From positions 29,667 to 93,666 of the forward strand of contig RBZT01000261.1 of the NCBI GenBank assembly GCA_003693705.1: a stretch of 64,000 bases of DNA, written 5' to 3'. Under the pieces are notes generated by a model, which searched no databases, was not told the DNA's origin, and saw only the letters and a program-made list of their open reading frames with translations. The translations under genes were made by a program, and so were the position numbers. The stretch's first letter is position 1. Each line of letters opens with the position of its first letter. Positions 61,087 to 64,000 of this stretch are shown here, in pieces. The DNA comes from Polymyxa betae (lineage: Eukaryota > Endomyxa > Phytomyxea > Plasmodiophorida > Plasmodiophoridae).

Positions 61087-61425
61087 GATTCCGGTAAAGT
61101 AACTGTAATACGCACTACCGTCTGTATCATGGGTGCATTAAACGGAGACCCTACTGGCTGTTTGCTGTCTTCCGATGAAAACATTGTACAATTGAAAACA
61201 GCAGGCAAGATCTAGACAGGCCGAAAGATGTATGAGTGTCTGCTTCCCTAATCCTAACACTTACAACACCTATCATAGGCGTTGCGTTCACTTTGATCTG
61301 TATTGAAGTCTAAAACCCAAAGGGTTGAAGTCTACTGACAATAAGGTGGTATTGACATCTCGATTGCGGCTGAACGTCGAAGCGGCTGACTCTAAGGACC
61401 TGTAATTTTAATGGTCAAAAGAAAT

Positions 61426-62558
61426 TCAACCAGTAATGCGATGTACCATCTTGAAAAGATTATCTCGATGACCAGACTGAGTAAATCGCCGCTTGCATGC
61501 AGAATATGCGAACGGCTTCTTGCCTGCCTGCGTTAGCTTGACTTGCAGGCCAAGTCTTTGATCACATTTGAAGCATGCATAAGCGCCGATACGCATATCA
61601 AGGAGCCAGTCATCCGTTTTCATGGACGAGCAGTTAGATGTAAAAAACTTTCAGATAAAGAATAGTCTTTGCCATCACCGATGACTTTTTCGCCCACATT
61701 AATGTCTGCGTGTTCTGCGATTCCTTTCTGTAGTGGAGAGTCTCTCAGGCGTCGTACAATTGGTCGAACGATGGCGGTCATTTTTTCGACATCGTTACCA
61801 GGGATCCCGTTCTGAAGACAGAAATGGAACGATGTCTCTTGGTCTGTAAGAAGACGAGCGTGACTTTGGCGTAATCGATCCGGCTCCAGATAGCAACCGT
61901 ATCGCTCTCTTTGCAATAACCATCGTCCCAGATTCTTTCACAGTGCAGCGGTATTGTTGTGAAAGGGATCCCAGTGACTGCATACGGTTGTCGAATCCCG
62001 CCATGTGGTGGCTCAGCGTGCCTTCGAGACTCCATTCGCGAATGTGGATCGGTTCTCTTCGCCAGCAGAACTGACTGTCGAAAGATTGCTCCAATGAAAA
62101 AATGTGCCAGCCGTCCGCTCTGTTACCATCCCCATCGACCGTGATTTGTCGTTTGTCGTAAGGCCAGATGAACAGCGCGCCACAGCTTTAGCATCGCCTC
62201 ATCATGTTCAATTGATTAACGGTTATCGCGCGCTGGCATTGCTTCTCGTTGGAGGACCCGAACCAGATATGGCAAATGAGCATGACCTGATCGTCACTTT
62301 TCGGCGTCGTTATAGAACAATGACATGCCTTCCTTAAAGATTGTTGGGTCGCATGTGACTGTGTAGGCCCAGATTTCGAACTGAATGCAAGCTCGACTCC
62401 ACAATGATGGCAGAGGAATGAACTGTCTCGAAGTCGACTGTAACATCTGGAGCAGTCTTCAAATGCTTCTTGTTGGAAAGTTCTAAACAAAATCTCAAAG
62501 CAACCGTAATTTCGAAGTCGATCGTCCATGAGTCGGTTATTCTATGTTTGCTCCTCAT
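61426..62558 (-). CDS. Hypothetical Cys-rich (zinc-binding) protein, several exons
   Basis: One frame has 'MDDRLRNYGCFEILFRTFQQ' with a zinc-ribbon-like 'CSRCYSRLRDSSFLCHHCG' near 62440. Another, near 61560, has 'CFKCDQRLGL' and ends at 61426. In between, a helical frame 'DVEKMTAIVRPIVRRLRDS' is likely coding. Joins are not resolved and the family is unknown to me. A nucleic-acid-binding or assembly role would be a guess. Confidence 0.35.
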
Positions 62559-62986
62559 GTCCTTGACAATTCGTCTAACTACCGTTTGGACTGCTCCGAA
62601 AATGCAACTGCTTCGAGTTTGTAAAGGTAACTCCCCGGTAGAGACTCGGCAAATTCATGTTTTGTTTATGGAATCTATCCTAGTGAGACACGGAATGGAT
62701 GGTTGAAAGGTGGCGATCCCTCCATGACTTGAATTACGTTGCATCCCCATGGGCCCAATTACCCGACACAGTTTGCGTTACACTCTTAATGGCCGCTTTT
62801 CTGCTGATGCAGACATGGAGTATCTCACACCTATGTTGAGAATTCTACGCCAAAATTAATGCAACAAAGTCGACATTGTCTTTATTATCTGCAACTATCT
62901 CTGGATCGTCTTATGGCACTGAGCCAGATTCTGATGATGAAGCTTTAAAAAACAGATACAAACTTGCAGAGCAACTGCATCTTTGA
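62536..62986 (+). CDS. Possible short multi-exon gene, unidentified
   Basis: Plus-strand frames give 'GPITRHSLRYTLNGRFSAD' with 'ADMEYLTPMLRIL' (about 62750-62850) and a last piece 'STLSLLSATISGSSYGTE' ending 'NRYKLAEQLHL' with a stop at 62986. These look like exons of a small protein, but the start and splice joins are uncertain and no family is recognised. Confidence 0.3.
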
Positions 62987-63124
62987 TCTCAGTGCTTTTG
63001 CTTTCCAATTTTAACTCTGCACGCCTTCGAGATCGACAACATTCGATATCCGGTTCTATTTAAGGTACAAATCGCCAGAAACTGAAACTTTCTTTTATTT
63101 GGATATTAAAGATTCCGGCTTGGT

Positions 63125-63777
63125 TTAATCTTTACGCGACTTGAACATATCGTTAAAATAAACGTAAGTGACTTTCATATCTGGGTTAGGCTCGTTCCAT
63201 TGGCCAATCTTATCTTTCGTTCCTGGACGCTCAAGAACGACTGGAACGGTCACCTGAGATAAGACTGATTTTACTGAAGACGGCTCCTGCAAATATCTGA
63301 TTAATTTCAATATGACGTCTCGCAACATTATGCACCAGATTATATTCTTTTGCTAATTTTTCCACAGATTCGTTATCTGGATCTTTCCGATGGCGAACGA
63401 TCAATTCGGCCCAGGCTTTAGCTGTTATTCTGAGCCAAACAATGAATATAAATAACTATACCATGGAACGCAAGCACCTTCCAGGAATTTCCGGATCCTC
63501 ATACTGATCGACATTCTTTGATACCGGCAAAGGGCCTGCAGCTTTGATAGGCATCGGTGGAATTACCTCCACCTCTTGCATGATCTGTGTAGCTCGGGTT
63601 ACCAACATCTCATCCTTCACATGGATCGGATGAACTAATGATCACATTATGAACCGAAACTACCACGGAGGGCCACCTACGATGCCTCGTCGAGGCGTCG
63701 GTCTGTGGTGGCTCCGGTTTCAAACGCTGCACGGCCGGTGCTGTTCGCTTCGATAACCGTGAAATCGCACCGCCCAT
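63125..63777 (-). CDS. NDUFAF4: NDUFAF4-like complex I assembly factor (tentative)
   Basis: Start at 63777, MGGAISRLSKRTAPAVQRLK, chosen because it gives a clean N-myristoylation consensus (Gly2, Ser6) followed by 'KPEPPQTDASTRHR', similar to the 'MG..I.R...KP..APRHPS' opening of NDUFAF4. Exon 2 carries 'AGPLPVSKNVDQYEDPEIPG'. The next carries 'RHRKDPDNESVEKLAKEYNL', like the NDUFAF4 'tAEKIMQEYQL' helix. A 49-nt intron leads to a last exon ending 'VTYVYFNDMFKSRKD'. NDUFAF4 is a myristoylated mitochondrial factor for respiratory complex I assembly. Sequence identity is low, so this rests on motif order and the N-terminus. Confidence 0.5.
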
Positions 63778-64000
63778 TGTCTCTTATTGCAATGGCGATT
63801 TACCTCACTGATAACCGGATGGGGGATTGGGGTCCGTTCCGGGCAAATCACCGATTCAATTCTTGTATCTTTGATCGGATTGAGGATTATCATAAGCTCT
63901 TGAACGTTTTCGCAGTAATAAAGATATCTGTCTATTCGCAACAGCTTGTTTACTTAAATCATCATAGATAACTATGTCATGCTTTCTCTTCTCTACTGCA

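Overview
This window is nuclear DNA from a eukaryote with a compact, intron-rich genome. Most genes are split by GT-AG introns of about 40-100 nt, intergenic gaps are short, and genes lie on both strands. The content points to a flagellated opisthokont, most likely a zoosporic early-diverging fungus or close relative. It carries basal-body and ciliary genes (AHI1, SCLT1 and CDK20 homologues) together with two chitinases bearing CBM18 chitin-binding modules and a TOK-like potassium channel. The species cannot be fixed from the sequence alone. Names below rest on reading translated motifs against remembered family patterns; no database search was run.

Layout. 1-4.2 kb: a large secreted or surface protein (CUB, Thr/Lys/Arg stalk, repeated LamG-like modules; continues off the left edge). 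4.5-5.3 kb: short TRIP4/ASC-1-like gene. 5.7-11.4 kb: NT-C2 plus long coiled-coil protein. 11.5-13.5 kb: intron-rich unidentified gene. 13.7-16.4 kb: DDX24/MAK5-type RNA helicase. 16.4-16.55 kb: poly-G/purine stretch with two Ns, apparently a weak assembly join. 16.7-20.0 kb: AHI1/jouberin. 20.5-21.2 kb: probable mitochondrial uL10. 21.3-24.1 kb: SCLT1-like. 24.3-26.2 kb: two-pore K+ channel. 26.2-26.8 kb: GUCD1-like. 26.9-28.1 kb: CDK20. 28.7-30.5 kb: APC/C subunit CDC16. 30.7-31.8 kb: exosome subunit RRP42. 31.8-33.2 kb: RGP1. 33.4-34.2 kb: tandem PH protein. 34.5-35.7 kb: TBC RabGAP. 35.8-36.7 kb: C9orf85 family. 37.2-39.2 and 41.6-43.3 kb: tandem CBM18-GH19 chitinases. 43.6-45.0 kb: NAA80-ACTMAP fusion. 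45.1-46.6 kb: GMP reductase. 46.6-47.8 kb: type I PRMT. 48.5-49.4 kb: amphipathic-repeat membrane protein. 49.6-53.7 kb: pseudokinase-ANTH-kinase fusion. 54.3-56.5 kb: PH-like/double-GAF protein. 57.2-58.6 kb: L-type lectin-cornichon fusion. 58.7-59.9 kb: peroxisomal-type mitochondrial carrier. 60.0-64.0 kb: small genes, including a COX23-like CHCH protein and an NDUFAF4-like protein.

The most interesting content is three gene fusions that each join proteins acting in one process. One puts actin N-terminal acetyltransferase and actin maturation protease domains in a single uninterrupted ORF. A second puts a luminal L-type lectin in frame with a cornichon cargo receptor. The third links a NAK-type pseudokinase, a PtdIns-binding ANTH domain, an NPF motif and an intact TKL kinase. 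A second theme is the ciliary neighbourhood between 16.7 and 28.1 kb.
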